A DNA stretch of 64,000 nucleotides from Bryoerythrophyllum caledonicum (GCA_963971425.1 OZ020524.1:20265022-20329021); one strand, 5' to 3'. Positions 12,684 to 25,875 are shown, counted from the stretch's first letter. Numbers and translations: made by a program. Notes: generated by a model from the sequence alone, not told the origin.

Positions 12684-13860
12684 GTTGGCCTTCCTCTGTA
12701 CTTTAGAATTGCTCATCATCATCATCTTGTCTCTTCTTGGCGAAGGCTGTGAATTTAGCTTATACTAGGGCATCATTTGGTAGGCAGAAGACTATCTTAG
12801 AAGTGCCTACAATGGGAGTTGATGCAATTCCCCTCTTCCTTGAGGCTTTGCATGGTCTGAATTATCATTATTGCCACATTAGCATGTGCACATTCACGCC
12901 CTTTGTCATTGTATTTAGATGTGAAAAACTTGAGATTGGGTGCTTCATTTCTACTTGTGGGTGCATTTTCAAAGTGAGAATTCTCAGAGTCCAGTTCTGA
13001 TCATTTTTTGAGGTGATACAATGTTGGTGACATTATATAATATCTAGGTTGAATAGTTGTCCGTTCACTAACCAAAATCGAATTTATTCAGATTTCAAGG
13101 CATTCAAAGGGATGCTTAAATTATATAATAACAAAGCTTTTGCCATTGTACATAATTGTTGAAATTTCAACAATTTCCACTAATTTCCACAAAATCTCAA
13201 TGATTTTTCATACACATCTAACTTTTTCCAATCCAACCCATATTTAGGGTACAGTGATGGATTGCACATGGGTGTCAATTGTTACATCACATGTTGTAGT
13301 ACTTTTTAACTTTAGCCATTCATACCTAGGGAGAAATTAAATAAAGTCAGAATTTGAAAAATTAAAATAAACAATCATGTCTCCTATGTTACTTTTGAAG
13401 ATTTTTAAAGAGGGTTTAAAAAATGATGTAATTTGAGCCAAAGTGATAAAAATCATTCCTAAAATGTCATTTGGAATGACCCTCCAATGTCTGAGGGAAA
13501 TTGGGGTTTAGTGTAATCGCGGCTGGTTGGTTTTGGGAAACGTCTGGTTGAATCAGGAAAGTGGAGGATGTGAAAACGGTGTTTTTAGAAAAAAGAACAA
13601 ATTTTAACTGGCTTTTATTTTGAGGAGGATTTTTTAACTAGATGGAATGTAAATGTAACATATTTCATCTGGTTTGACTAAATTGTGGCCGGATAATAAC
13701 TAGTATAACTGAGGACATGGAGAATTTCTCAAAATAAAAAATTACGAAAGCTAGGTACAGATCTTGGAAGATGGGTTGTTGGGGCCATAGTGGTTCACCG
13801 GTGGAACACGTGGTGCCGGTCCATTGGAATTAGGGCATTTGGTTGCGGTTGGAATGTGTG
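12684..13860. other. Intergenic, no gene seen
   Basis: ZDS 3' flank, then AT-rich DNA up to the copia target site. No recognisable feature. Confidence 0.5.
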
Positions 13861-13865
13861 GTGGC

Positions 13866-14185
13866 TCTTAAGAGATGTGAAGCAAACAAACCAGATGAAC
13901 AACAAGAATGAACTGTCTCTATGAGCACAGGCCTTGGTTTATTTATCTCGAGGCATTAGTGCCTCGAGATTAACGGTAGGTTGAGCTAGTTGTGAGTTAA
14001 CTGTAGGTAGCTGGTGGTTAATGCCTCGGGATTAACGGTAGCTGGTAGTTAATGCCTCGGGATTAACGGTAGCTGGTGGTTAACTGCGTGTTAACTAGAA
14101 GGTCTACCTAATCCGGGTAGGTGAGCTGAATGCTCCTCATTAAGAACCCCGGAGTGAATGGATGTATATTCATCCTATTTTAACA
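13866..14185 (-). repeat. copia 3' LTR
   Basis: 320 bp. On the plus strand it starts TCTTAAGAGATG, where the other LTR starts TGTTAAGAGATG, so the terminal dinucleotide is mutated; it ends TTTTAACA. It holds two copies of a 31-bp unit beginning GGTAGCTGGTGGTTAATGCC. Confidence 0.9.
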
Positions 14186-14251
14186 CTCCTCCTTGAACAA
14201 TGATCTTCCTCATTAAAAAAACTTCAAAAATATGAAGGAAAAAGAGTAAAG

Positions 14252-16003
14252 TCATTGTTCGGAATCTAATTCACTCAAGGTTCTCATACCTGCTGCTGTG
14301 ATTAATTTCCGGTGTTGGGGAGCGGGTAATGCCTTCGTCAGAACATCGGCAATGTTGTCAGCCGATGGGATCTTCTTGACTTGAATCTGATTAGTTTCGG
14401 TGAGGTCTTGTGTGTAACCAAAGATGTGGGGGCTGATGTATTTGACACGGTCAGCCTTGATGAATCCCGAAGACACTTGCTCGATACATGCTGCGTTGTC
14501 TTCGAATATGATGGTTGCGTTGTTTCTAGGTGGGAGTCCGCTCATCTGAAGAATAGCTTCTTGCATGGTGCGGAGCCATACTGCTTCGCGTGATGCTTCG
14601 TGGAAGGCAAGCAGCTCGGCGTGGTTGGTGGAGGTGGCGGTGACCGTTTGCTTGGTTGATCGCCATGATATCGGTGCACCGTTTTTGATGAAGATATAGC
14701 CAGTTTGGGGCTTGCCGGTCAAGGGATCGGTCTTGAATCCAGAGTCGGCGTATCCGACTATGTCGTTCGGTGCTTGTTTTTGGTAGTGAAGTCCGAGATC
14801 CTCTGTCTCGCGGAGGTATTGGAGGAGGTGCTTGATGCCTTGCCAATGTCGGGCCGTGGGCTTCTGGCTGTGCCGTGCAAGTACACTGACTGCGAACGAG
14901 ATGTCCGGCCTCGTGTTGGTGGCGAGGTATAGTAGGGCTCCGACGGCTGCTAGGTACTGGGATTTGTCGAGCTCCTCCTCGTTGTCTTCGGCTGGTCGAT
15001 ATGGATCGTCTTCGGTGCAACTCTTGCCGATCATGGGGGCGGACAACGCGTTAGCATTCTCCATGTTGAATGCACGTAGCATCTTCTTGACGTAGGTCTG
15101 TTGATGAAGAAGCAAGTTGCCGTCCTCGAAGTGTTTGATCTGTAGACCCAAGCAGTAGGATGTGCGACCTAATACTTTCATCTCAAATTTTTCGGTTAGT
15201 AATGTTTCTACGTATTTACTTAACGTTGATGTCCCTATCGAGTTTAGATCATCAACGTATACCGCGAGGATCACGAAACCAGTATCGTCCTTGAGGATGA
15301 ATACACAGGGTAGGGCTGGGTGGATTGTGAATCCTTGGAAAAGTAGAAAGGACTTTAGGTGGTGATACCATGCGCGGCCGGCATGTTTCAAGCCATAAAG
15401 GGCCTTGTGGATTCTCAATTCAGCAAACTTCCCGGGTTGGGGAGAGGTATCACCTGGTAAGAAGTCTGGTGGGGGTTTAATGTGAATTTGGGTGTCTAGG
15501 TCACCATACAAATATGCTCTAATGACGTCTAATAGACGGGTTTCGAGGGTTAGCTAGACTGCTATGCTTAGAAGGTAACGAAAAGATGTACTATCCATTA
15601 CGGGGGAGTAAGTTTGCTCAAAATCTATCCCTCGTTTTGGTGTATACCCTTGGGCTACTAGCCTGACCTTAAATCGAAAGACTTTACGGTGCTCATCTCG
15701 TTTGCGGGTAAATATCAATTTGTGCCCTATGGGTTTGGTTGTGAGGTTGGTCACTAGGGGTCCAAAAACTTCACGTTTTCTAAGGGATTTGTATTAATTT
15801 TGTAAGGCTTTCTCCCACTCTGGCCAATTTGGGCTACTCTTAGCCTGATCTAGTGTAGTTGGATCCATCTCGGGGTGGGTGAGGAATGATTGGAAATCAT
15901 CCAACGGGATTTCTACAGTCGGCTCTGATGGGTTGTAATGCATGTGCATGGCTGCACGTGCTCGGGGGGCCGGGTTCATTTTTCGTTTCTTGGCTGGGGT
16001 CAC
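14252..16003 (-). pseudogene. copia reverse transcriptase / RNase H region
   Basis: The frame carries the RT start (FKVRLVAQGYTPKRGIDFEQTYSPV), then LYGLKHAGRAWYHHL, the RT active-site motif YVDDL, the connection PDISFAVSVLARH, and the RNase H signature GYADSGF...TSTNHAELLAFHEA. It stops normally at 14252. In-frame stops at 15794-15796 and 15554-15556 interrupt it, and it is in a different frame from the upstream gag-integrase part, so a frameshift lies between about 16003 and 16228. The product cannot be made as one polyprotein. Confidence 0.9.
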
Positions 16004-16227
16004 TGGGACCGGGTTACCTGAACTAGGTACGGTACTTCTAATGATCCTGGGTCCTGAGTGAAATCCATCAGGGATGTTCTCGGCGAGGTTCTGTAGGTTG
16101 ATTAATTTTCTAACCTCTAGATCTGTGGGTCTGGGTTTAGGGTCAAGGTTTCTAAATCCTTGAAGTTCAGGGCTTTGTAGGTGGGTAGGTATGGGGTGCC
16201 TGGGAATTTTTCTATAAACTTACAGTT

Positions 16228-18612
16228 CTAAAATCTAGCCTTGTAAATATCGTCACTCTCGGGGAGTTTGTATCGAATGATACTTGGGGAGTCATATCCA
16301 AGGTATATGACTCTAATTCTGTGGGGTGTTAAAGTTTTCTGTTTTGGGACAGAAACAGGGACCCATACTTCGTAGCCAAAGGTGCGTAAGTGGGCGATAT
16401 GAGGTGTTCTACCGGATGCTAGTTCGAGCGGGCTTTGGGTTTGTAGAAGCGTTGGTATGAGCCTAAGTAATACAACGGCGTGTAAAACAGCATGACCCCA
16501 CAAGGTGGGCGGTAGGTTCGCATGAAATAAAAGGGGTCTAACTATGAGCTGAATCTTTTTGATATAGGCTTCTGCTAAACCGTTCTGGGCGTGTTCATAC
16601 GGAACTGAGTAAGTTAATTCTATCCCGGACTCTACACAGAAATCTTCGAAGGCTTGGGATTTGAATTCTAAGGCATTATCCATTCGAAGATAACAAATCT
16701 GATTATCAGGGAAATGGTTCTGGAATCTAATAAGCATCGCTAAGGTTTTAGGGAAGACCATATTTCGGGTTGTAAGCAATGAAACTTCAGCATGTCTCCC
16801 AGATGCATCAACAAGCACAAAGAAGTATTTAAACTGACCGGATTGAGGTGTGATGGGACCGCACCAATCGCCATGGAGGCGGTGTAAGGCGGCTGGCATC
16901 TTTGTCGGGAGCTTCCACCTCGACGGCTGTCTTATCAACTTCCCTTGTATGCATGCGGGACACTCATCCACGCGCTCCGCGTCGTTGGTGCACAGGTCAT
17001 GGCCTGTGAGATGAGGGATCATCTTCCTCATCATCGTTGATCTCGGATGGCCTAGCCGGCGGTGCCACAGGTTGGCCTTGTTGCTGGTGGCTAGGAACGA
17101 TGATATCATGTCCCTAGAGGGTAGGCACTGATGACACGCTCCAAGGCGTCCATCGGCCTCTTCCTCACCTTTGCAGAGGGGCTCGACTTGCTTGATAGCA
17201 AGCTCATATAGGCCGTTGGCTCCCGCGTGTGCGGTGGCGAGGATCGTCGGCCCTCGCCTGAGCTCCAACACCTCTTCATCGTTCTCACGCGTAGTGGAGA
17301 CGTGGATATTGTTGGCCCGTAAGTCACGATAGCTGATCAAGCTACGTGGGGCGTCTGGGGCATACATAGCCCGTGCACAGATGAAGGGGGCTCCCCCGGG
17401 CAAAACAATCTTTGCCCGGCCCTCACGTAACTTGAAGTTCCTTGTGCCTGCTATTGTGACTATGTCACAACTTTGCCACGGTTCGTTTCGAGTTTTGAAC
17501 TCGAAGTACGACGGGTCTTGTAAAATAGTGTGAGTAGAGGCGCTGTCTAACAATGCAATTTTGGCTGTGCTGACTGGCGCTACTCGCTGGACCATATAGT
17601 TTTCTAGGTCTAGATCAGTGAGTGTGAGGGAGAGTGCATCGAGGGTGTGTGTTTCCCTCTTGCCCTCCTTCAGTGACTGCAACTCTTTATACATCTCACA
17701 GACATTCTGGGAGGCACGACATTCCTTGGCGTAGTGACCAAGGCGACCACATTTATGACACATGCCTTTGACTGTCCTAGTGGATGACTGAAAAGATGTT
17801 TCGTTTTTGGGTTTATACGCATACCTCGGGTTTCGAAGATTCCGGTTCCACTCTTGCTTCGGCTTCCAGCTGCCCTTCGATTTTCGGCGTGGTGCATGAG
17901 AAATGTGTGACTCCCGGCTGCCGTTGCCTTGTACTGGCTTGGAGTTGTGTGTTTTCGCCGGGTTCGAGGTCTGCGGTTGACGCTGTACTTTGCTTGTATG
18001 GATCTCCTTGGCTGGGCGCGATTCGGCGTTCTTCAGCAGCAGTTGTTGTTGCTTCTCAGCCAAGAGCAAGTAAGACATGAGTTCGGCATGCGTCGTTAAC
18101 CTCGTGTTGCGATATTGCTGGGCTAAGATCGCGCATGCAGGTGGAAACGTTGACAGCGTCTTGTCAATCACCTCGGTGTCTGCTACTGTGTCGCCGCAAA
18201 GTCGGAGTTGTGCAACGATCCTGTGGAGCTCCGAGTTGAATGCAAGAAAGTTGGGGAAGTCCATGACACGAAGAGCGATCCACTCGCTACGGGCTTGAGG
18301 TAAAAATATGGTCTCCTCGTGTTTGAATCGGGCCTCCAAAGCTGTCCACAGTGCGGTGGGGTCTTCTACCTGGATATATTGCTGTCGCAGTGAAGGATCA
18401 AGGTGACGTCGAAGGAGAAGAAGTGTCTGCCATTTGTATGTAGCTGGAATCTCCTCCTCGGGTGTTGGGTTTAACGTGACGTCTAGTTCCTCAGCGCATA
18501 AGTATGTCCGCATGTCTATGTTCCAACCTAAGTAATTCGATCCATCGGGTTCTAAAGGTTCAAAGATGAGAGGTTGTATGCGGCTATCGCGGGGTGGGCA
18601 ATGTGCTGCCAT
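16228..18612 (-). pseudogene. copia gag-protease-integrase region
   Basis: An open frame of 794 codons from 18612. An N-terminal UBN2-type gag is followed by the zinc knuckle CHKCGRLGHYAKEC (near residue 285). Next come the aspartic protease core LLDSASTHTIL (near 353) and the integrase HHCC region HRRLGHP...CPACIQGK. The DDE core follows, with LHGDWCGP, FVLVDASGRHAE, RMDNALEF and NGLAEAYI. It ends at a TAG at 16228 within the integrase-RT linker. This part looks intact, but the polyprotein is cut off from its reverse transcriptase. Confidence 0.9.
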
Positions 18613-19030
18613 AGCTATGACTTCTATGGTTTCTACAACAGGTTTGGCTTCAGGTGTCTCTGACTATAAAACTGGCTGTCTAAACAACAAAAGAGAGAAA
18701 AAGAAAACTTCATGTATTTCTACACAAGCGGAGGATGATGAAGAGAGAAAAATAAAATAAAATTGAAAGACATGAGCGAAAGTGTTGGCTGCTCTCGAGA
18801 CTGCTCGGGGGATTGCACTCACGAACTTAAACCATCAATCCTCAACAAAGTTGCCAGGTCAGGGAGCCCGGTTAGTTCCCTGCAAGACAGCCTCGTGTAT
18901 TGGTCGTGATTGGGTTCGTGAAGCATCCCTTCACCGTTCCTCACTCTCTACTGCGATCACTACTACGTGATTGAAGGAAGAGAGAAAAATAAAAAATCAG
19001 CAAGAGAGCGTGAGATACGTGCTGATAACG

Positions 19031-19381
19031 TGTTAAGAGATGTGAAGCAAACAAACCAGATGAACAACAAGAATGAACTGTCTCTTTGAGCACAGGCCTT
19101 GGTTTATTTATCTCAAGGCATTAATGCCCCAGGATTAATGGTAGGTTCAGCTAGTTGTGAGTTAACTGTAGGTAGCTGGTGGTTAATGCCTCGGGATTAA
19201 CGGTAGCTGGTAGTTAATGCCTCAGGATTAACGGTAGCTGATAGTTAATGCCTCGGGATTAACGGTAGCTGGTGGTTAACTGCGTGTTAACTAGAAGGTC
19301 TACCTAATCCGGGTAGGTGAGCTGAATGCTCCTGATTAAGAACCCCGGAGTGAATGGATGTATATTCATCCTATTTTAACA
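19031..19381 (-). repeat. copia 5' LTR
   Basis: 351 bp, TGTTAAGAG...TTTTAACA on the plus strand. It is longer than its partner by exactly one 31-bp unit (three units against two), with scattered point differences. Confidence 0.9.
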
Positions 19382-19386
19382 GTGGC

Positions 19387-20072
19387 GGCTCCTCGCCTGA
19401 GTCACGGCCCCCGACTCCCGCCCAGGGTCCAAGCTCCTCGTCGTTGATTCCTCGTCGCTGCAGACTCTAGATCCTTTTCTACAGTAGTGCACAAACTCCT
19501 CAATCCCTCCCTATCGAGGTTGCCTCATCTCACTCACATCGCCTTGTCCTCTCCTCGTTCCCTAAAACCCTCTATATGTCTTTTCGCCTCATTTACAACT
19601 TTGCTACACTTGGAATCAATCTCTTTGTGGAAAATATGGTAATCTTCGTATTCTTGCACATATTGCTAGAGTGCAATGTGTAAGTACCGCTCAATGTGAG
19701 TATGTATTTTCTATTGAGAATTGTATCAAAACTAAGACTTGTAACAAATTGGACAAAAAACATTTAGAGTGTATTATGCATGTTGCTATGGAAGATCTTT
19801 ATGATGATCTTGATAACACACTAATAGAAGCTATTGCTTTGTGGAGGAACTCCACAAAGTTAGATGGTTGTTTTTACATCCAGAGAGGTATCTTTTGGGG
19901 CGTTTACTACTCAAAGGTTAAGGTGATCGTGCTAATTTTGACCCAAACGTTTGATGTTTTTTATTTTTGCATGTAGTATGGTGTGTTAGGTTACTCTTTT
20001 AAAGTCATGTGGCCTCAAAGCTAATGTGAGATTTTAAGACCTAGGTATGATAGAAGAGTAAATTCATGGCCT
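19387..20072. other. Intergenic, no gene supported
   Basis: The frame at 19671-19976 (101 codons) has no recognisable domain or intron context. I do not call it a gene. Confidence 0.4.
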
Positions 20073-20681
20073 TCAACTACACTAAACATCACATTTAGTA
20101 TAGTCACGCAAATAATGTAATTACCCTACTACACTATTTGCGAACAAGTTCACGATTAGTATTAGCCGCCAACATCATTAATGATGCCTCATCAACCGCC
20201 TATTAGCCTTCATGTCTTTATTTGCTATGTTGACTTTTCCTATTTCCCACCTCTCCCTACCCCCAATCAATCACCTACCGGCCGTCATGCCTTTCTTCTC
20301 TCTTCCTTAACATCATTAGAATCTTTGAATGCCCATAACTTACTCAAATTTTCTTCAAATTAAACATATGAGATGTTTTTTGACATTTACAAAAAATGTA
20401 GATGTCAAACAACATCTCATAAGTGTAATTCCGATTCTTTTTAAGTGACATATGCTCCTCTGAACAATGCTATTTTTCATTCACTGCGGCAAGCTTTTCA
20501 TACACTAATTATGCACAAGAAAAAAAATTAAAAAATCCAATTTTTACTGCCATTCACATATAGTGTAATGTTTCACATTTAGTGTATTGTTATGTCATTA
20601 CACTAATTGTGATTCATACATTTAGTGTAAGGATTCGTATTTAGTGTAGACTACACTAAATGCAATGTTTAGTGTAGTTGA
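20073..20681. mobile_element. MITE-like inverted-repeat element (609 bp)
   Basis: Ends TCAACTACACTAAAC (20073-20087) and GTTTAGTGTAGTTGA (20667-20681) are perfect inverted repeats. Further ACACTAAATG / CATTTAGTGT motifs recur inside in both orientations. There is no coding capacity. No clear target duplication was found, so the superfamily is undetermined. Confidence 0.55.
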
Positions 20682-21186
20682 TGGGTTAGTTCAGGTTCAA
20701 CTTCTATTGGGGATATATTCTTGATCATTGTTGTTGTTTGTTGTAGGTGATAAATTGTACATCATTGTTGTTGTATGTTGATATCATTACATGTTGTTGT
20801 TGTTGTTGTATGTTGATATGTTCTTTGAACATTGTTGTTGTATGTTGTTTGTTCATATCATTTTGGTACACTGGAAAAACCGGCTTTTATATGCATGATC
20901 AAGTTTTTGGCCGGTTGTCATTACATTGAAGAGGAAATTAGTCACCCATTGATAGAAAAACAACTCATTATGGCTCGTCAAAATCAAGGGCAACAAGTTG
21001 AAACCGGTGAAATTGAGGCAATGGCCGGCTGAAGCTGTCAAGTGGTAGATCATGGTTGGTTGAGCTCATATTCTCCTCGAAACGTGTGACCCTTCTTTGA
21101 AGAATGTGGTCCAAACAAATCCTTATTTGGTGGCTAGTCATGAATATTGGAAGACTTGGTCGAATTTAAGATTCACCTACCAAATA

Positions 21187-22116
21187 TTAACCCCTAAAGG
21201 ACAAGTGTCAAAATGGGCTTTTTGAAAGTTTGGTAAGGTTCCTATGGTATCAATTTCTAACATTCCTCTTTGAAAAATTTAAAGTAAAGGGGCATTAATA
21301 AAACCTCAATGGGAGAATATTTTATTCCTAAATCCAATATTTAATGCAAAATTTATTGGATTTTGAATTTTGAACTGGGTGAGCAGGCACATTGGGTTCC
21401 TCCTAAAACTTTTGCTAGAACACTCTATTGAGTGTGAGATTTTCAATGCTAGCAAGTAATATTATTTACTTTGATATTATTAGAAAAAGTTCTTATCTTT
21501 AGACGAAAATAGCATAATAACCCAAGTCAAACATTTTCACACATTGTCCGACTTGAAGGTTCTTCTTTTCATTATAAAACTTAGAGATCTTTGTATTCTT
21601 TACTTTTATTTTGTCCACATTAATATGTGGTGCAAACCTTTCTATTGACCATTTGGATCATCAATCTAAAAAACAATAAGTTCACAAAAAAATAAAACAT
21701 GATTTGGCGATTTTTGAACCTCAACTCCTTGGAGAGTTGTTTTGAATATGCTACACCCCTCCACTACCGCTAAGAATTGGTGGATATGGAAATAAAATCA
21801 TGTTTAACACAATAGTAATGGATTTAGACCTTGTGTAGCGCAAACATTTGACAGCAAATGAAGCCAAAGTCTGCTAATCCACTCAACGCAAGGATGAAAA
21901 TGAACCACTTGCTTGACTCCAAACACTGTAATCTTTCAATCCGTGTGGTCAAAGTTTACGGAATTTTGTGAGTCTGTTACTATTCAGTCTTATTTTAGAT
22001 CCTACAGCCAAAACTAGAAATAATAGTTTTTGTTTCCTTCTTTATTTCATTGCACTAGAATCCAACAATTTTGAAGTGTTTTTGGAGGGAAAGTGCCACG
22101 GTACCTTAGCGGTTAA
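21187..22116. mobile_element. piggyBac-like non-autonomous TIR element, copy B
   Basis: 930 bp bounded by TTAA (21187-21190 and 22113-22116), collinear with 2108-3454 over its length but diverged throughout. The site of the nested MITE in copy A is empty here (single TTA in GTACCTTAGCGG near 22101-22112). No coding region. Confidence 0.7.
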
Positions 22117-23563
22117 TATCTAGCTTTATTCGGCACTACAATGCGAGATCCGACCCGTGGGCAGAATCTTTAATTTTGAAGATCTAAAGTAGAAATCCTT
22201 AAATATAGCAACTATCTTCAGGCATTTTTTAGATTTCCAACTTGGCAAAATCACATAGATATTTTACCTCTTCAATGGAAACTTGCCTAACCCCATTTCA
22301 CCATACTGCTTATGTTGACCTCTTTTGACCACCAAAAATTAAAAATAAAGTTGTGACCACTTTTTCATGTCTTCTAGTTTGTACATCTAAATAGTATAAA
22401 TTGGCGACAGAATAAGCAATATGGCGAAGTCATTCCACCTTGAAAACGTCAATGATGCAGCTCCGAACGCTGGTTGCGGGGCAATCCTCGTCACTTTCCG
22501 TCATTATTCTCATGAGGACAGCCTAGCTTATGATGTAACTTGAGTTCCTCTTCCACATATCATGAGGACCAATCCTTCATGCTTCAATAATGGGAAAGTA
22601 GAGTCCCTATTAATCATAAGTTCCTTGTCCTGCACTGTATTTTGCCCCACGTCCAACTGTTCGGCAACCAATAATAAAAAAATAATCACATGCGCTCAGT
22701 AAGCAGATTCAGATCAAAGAGTAAGATTTCCACGTCGGAGGACGTCCATTTCAGTCTTCGATGATTACGTAACTTCGGTGCATGGAAGAGAGGATCATGC
22801 ATGAACGATCACTCAATCAACGTCGTGAATCTCCATCTGTCGAATGCAGAGCGCTGTGTGACAACCTAGATATATTCTAGATCACGTTGCGCATCAGTTG
22901 TGCACTATCATGTCATGTATTCAGCAGCTGCAGAGAATTAGAAGCTGCGGGAATTAACTTACAACCGCGGTACAGTCCTGGTTCATCTGTCAGGCTTATA
23001 AATCTTCGATGATTGCAAGAAGACATTGACCGTCTAGAAACAGAGGGGCATGATTTCCAGTGCACTGTCAGGCAGCTAGCAGCCTCGTGCTTGGTGTGAA
23101 CGTACATTCTAATCCACCTCAGAAATCATGATACAAGTTACTGAGTCTCGTCCACGCGGTGTGAATCACTTTCCGACCGATGTTTCACCGCACAAGTGGT
23201 ACGGGCAAGATACTAATAATGTTCTGTCGTTATCAAAGTCGTATGAGTAGTGGCAGAGTAAAGCATGCCAGGGTCGATAGATCTAGTGCCGACCCCACCG
23301 CGGCACCAACAAGTGCAGCGCTAACTGCTAGACCTCCATGATCACATTATCCAAGTCGTTAATCGGCTTACTTATAATATTGTAAGGAATCTGGTTCCGT
23401 ATAAATGGAGTACAGTTCGCTTTGGAATTTTATTGTCGACTTGTTTCTTGTCACTCGTCTCGTTGTTCGTGGTCGGTGCAACAGGGGATATGAGAGTCCT
23501 GTGTTGGTGAGAGTTGTTTGGAGGATTGTTGCCAGGAGAGTGATTCTCAGGAACAGTAGTGTC
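22117..23563. other. Intergenic and MYB upstream region
   Basis: No bounded repeat or RNA gene was recognised. The last few hundred bases are presumably the MYB promoter and leader. Open frames at 23368-23791 overlap the first MYB exon and are shadows. Confidence 0.45.
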
Positions 23564-25875
23564 ATGGGGCGACACGCAGGTTTAAGTCACAAGATGAAGC
23601 TGAAGCGGGGGTTGTGGTCGCCGGAGGAGGACGAGAAGCTGGCGCGCTACGTCACCGAGCATGGCCATGGCTGCTGGAGCGCCGTCCCCAAACTAGCAGG
23701 TATACTATGTCCCTGCACTCACTCATGTGATCCCTTCATAATCTTGCTCTCGAGACGTCTTCCTGGTCACCCAAACGCCCCCAATTTCTAGGCTCGGTGG
23801 ACCAGAGCGGCATTGAATCCTTCGTTGCAGGAACAGTTTCTCTGTTTCTATCTCTTCCACACGAGTGTTCGATTATTCCCGGCTGCTACAAGTTGGGATT
23901 CAGTGAGGTTTACCAGATGAATCAGAGGAAGAGGCACGGGGAATTAGGTGGCAGGATGTGTGGCTGGATCCTGGCTTTTGGTTCTAAGAAGGAAGGGTAC
24001 CCGGTTTAGATTCTTTACATAATAATTCTAGGCTCATGATCAATCCTTTTGTTATTGTAAACATCAGGTCTCCAGAGGTGCGGGAAGAGCTGCCGCCTCA
24101 GGTGGATCAACTACCTCAGACCAGATCTAAAACGCGGAGTGTTCACGGTAGCGGAAGAGAATCTGATCGTCGACTTGCACGCCGTCCTCGGCAACAGGTC
24201 CTCATCTCAAATGAATCCTATCAACCTGTCATTATCTAGTTTTATTAGCCTTCATCATGAATCCAGTTGTGCATGCTAATGTGCTCTTCTTTCATTGGAT
24301 CATGGTCACAGATGGTCCCAGATTGCCATCCAGTTACCGGGCCGCACCGACAACGAGATCAAGAACTTCTGGAACTCGTGCATCAAGAAGAAGCTCCGCA
24401 GTATCGGCATCGACCCAGACACGCACAAGCTTCTCACACCAGTTCACAGCAACTCTTCAGGTGAAGTCATGATGATGACAAGCAGCTCCCACATGAGCGA
24501 AGTGTCCAGCAAGCTTGGATCCGCATACAACGACAATTCCGGGCGGGCGGCGCTGGTGCGGTTCACCAACGACGAGTTCAAGGCGCAGACCCTGTTCCAG
24601 GATCAGGGCTGCAATCCAACCAGGACTAGCGTCAGCGTGACCAGTCACATGAGTGAAAACAAGCCGTCTAGTTTTGTGGATTTCAGCCAAGTGGAGACGA
24701 GTCATAATGGAGCCCTCAATCTTCTGGAGCGTCTCGTGGTGAGCAGGCAGCAGTCGGAGGCGAATATATACCATAATCATCCTGTGTCGAGTGAGTTTCC
24801 CGTAAACGTGACCACTCATGCGTTCTGGGTTCGTCAATGTGGAGCGTCCAGCTCCTCCACTTCTCTTCATGATCAGCAGCTTCATAATTCAGGTACGTTG
24901 CATGCTCATCAGGTTTTGTAATCTATCACACACAACTAACTACTTCTGTGAGTTTAATTACTACTTCTGGATGATTGTTTTTTCTGACCTGTCTAGCTGG
25001 TAATGTGAAAGGAGACCCTGGTTGCGAGAAAGATAGCCATTGGAGTGAGGAGACCGGTTAATCTCCGTAATCAGGGTTGTTTGCACATCAGTACGGGATA
25101 TTACGTCAATGGTTGGATTGATTGCTAAACTTGTTAAATGATGAACTAGGGCCTCTAATGAAAGGGCAGGATAGCTTAAAAGTGGTTGGGAAGTAGCTGG
25201 GAATTAATTGTGTTTGACGGTCATTGTATTTTAAGATTACACAATATTTCAGGCAGTCTGCACATCTACAGTAGTCTTTGTGTTGAAAGCAACCCCTGAT
25301 TATGGGCTCTTAACCTTGTCACTTCCTCTTCTTCAATGGTTGCCTGTCATGACCCCATGAGCTGCATTGACAATAGCCTGGGGGCTTAATTTGCAGGGCC
25401 ATCCACTGTCAGCCGCTTCGTGGGGGACAGAGGCGACTTGAGCTCCATGATTAGCAATAACCTGATGAGGACTGGGAGGACGATGGAAATGATGGCGGGC
25501 GAGGACCCAATGAATGTGGATGTGGACCACATGAGTCACAAAAACTTCCACCCAAGCGAGCCCTGTAGCAGCAGCACCAGCAACTGCAGCGCGGAGATTA
25601 ACCGATTGCAAATGAGCTCGTCCAATCATCACCACTCTTTTGACGATGTGGAGATGAAATGGTGTGATTTTCAAGATCACATGGGCCATCCCCGTCCCAT
25701 CATGGCGCACTGTCAAGAGGTGCATTCTCATCCCACCACTGACATCCGTGCCCATTTTGGCAGACCTCAGTCCACCCAAATTAGTTGGGAAATGCTGGGT
25801 GAAGTTGCGGGCAAAGACCGTCAGGTTCATGGCATGTATGATCACTCCATGGCCAGCCCCACAAAGTACAGATAG
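23564..25875 (+). CDS. R2R3-MYB transcription factor, AtMYB61/50/86-like (subgroup 13)
   Basis: Exons: 23564-23699, 24068-24197, 24312-24892, 25397-25875; about 441 residues. R2 begins [17 protein letters not shown] and continues through [14 protein letters not shown] into [21 protein letters not shown]3 contains [40 protein letters not shown] and [17 protein letters not shown]. The two introns within the DNA-binding domain are at the usual R2R3 positions. The C-terminal half is Ser/His/Met-rich and not conserved enough to read. The family binds AC-rich promoter elements; subgroup 13 members act in secondary wall, mucilage and stomatal control in flowering plants. The last intron (24893-25396), if retained, adds nine codons and a stop at 24921, so two C-termini are possible. 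Confidence 0.9.

Larger units (their letters stand above)
13866..19381 (-). mobile_element. Ty1/copia LTR retrotransposon, full-length but broken
   Basis: Two LTRs (13866-14185 and 19031-19381) enclose gag-protease-integrase-RT-RNase H in copia order on the minus strand. GTGGC flanks the element at 13861-13865 and 19382-19386 (5-bp target duplication). The purine tract CAAGGAGGAG lies just inside the 3' LTR at about 14186-14200, read on the minus strand. TTATCAGCACG, a plausible primer-binding site, follows the 5' LTR after a 2-bp CG spacer. The stretch 18613-19030 is the untranslated leader. LTR differences, in-frame stops and a frameshift show it is not a recent autonomous copy. Confidence 0.93.

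Noticed and set aside
20747-20860. Possible coding frames in a GTTGTT-rich stretch
   Set aside because: Low-complexity TTG repeats give Cys/Val-rich translations with no domain.
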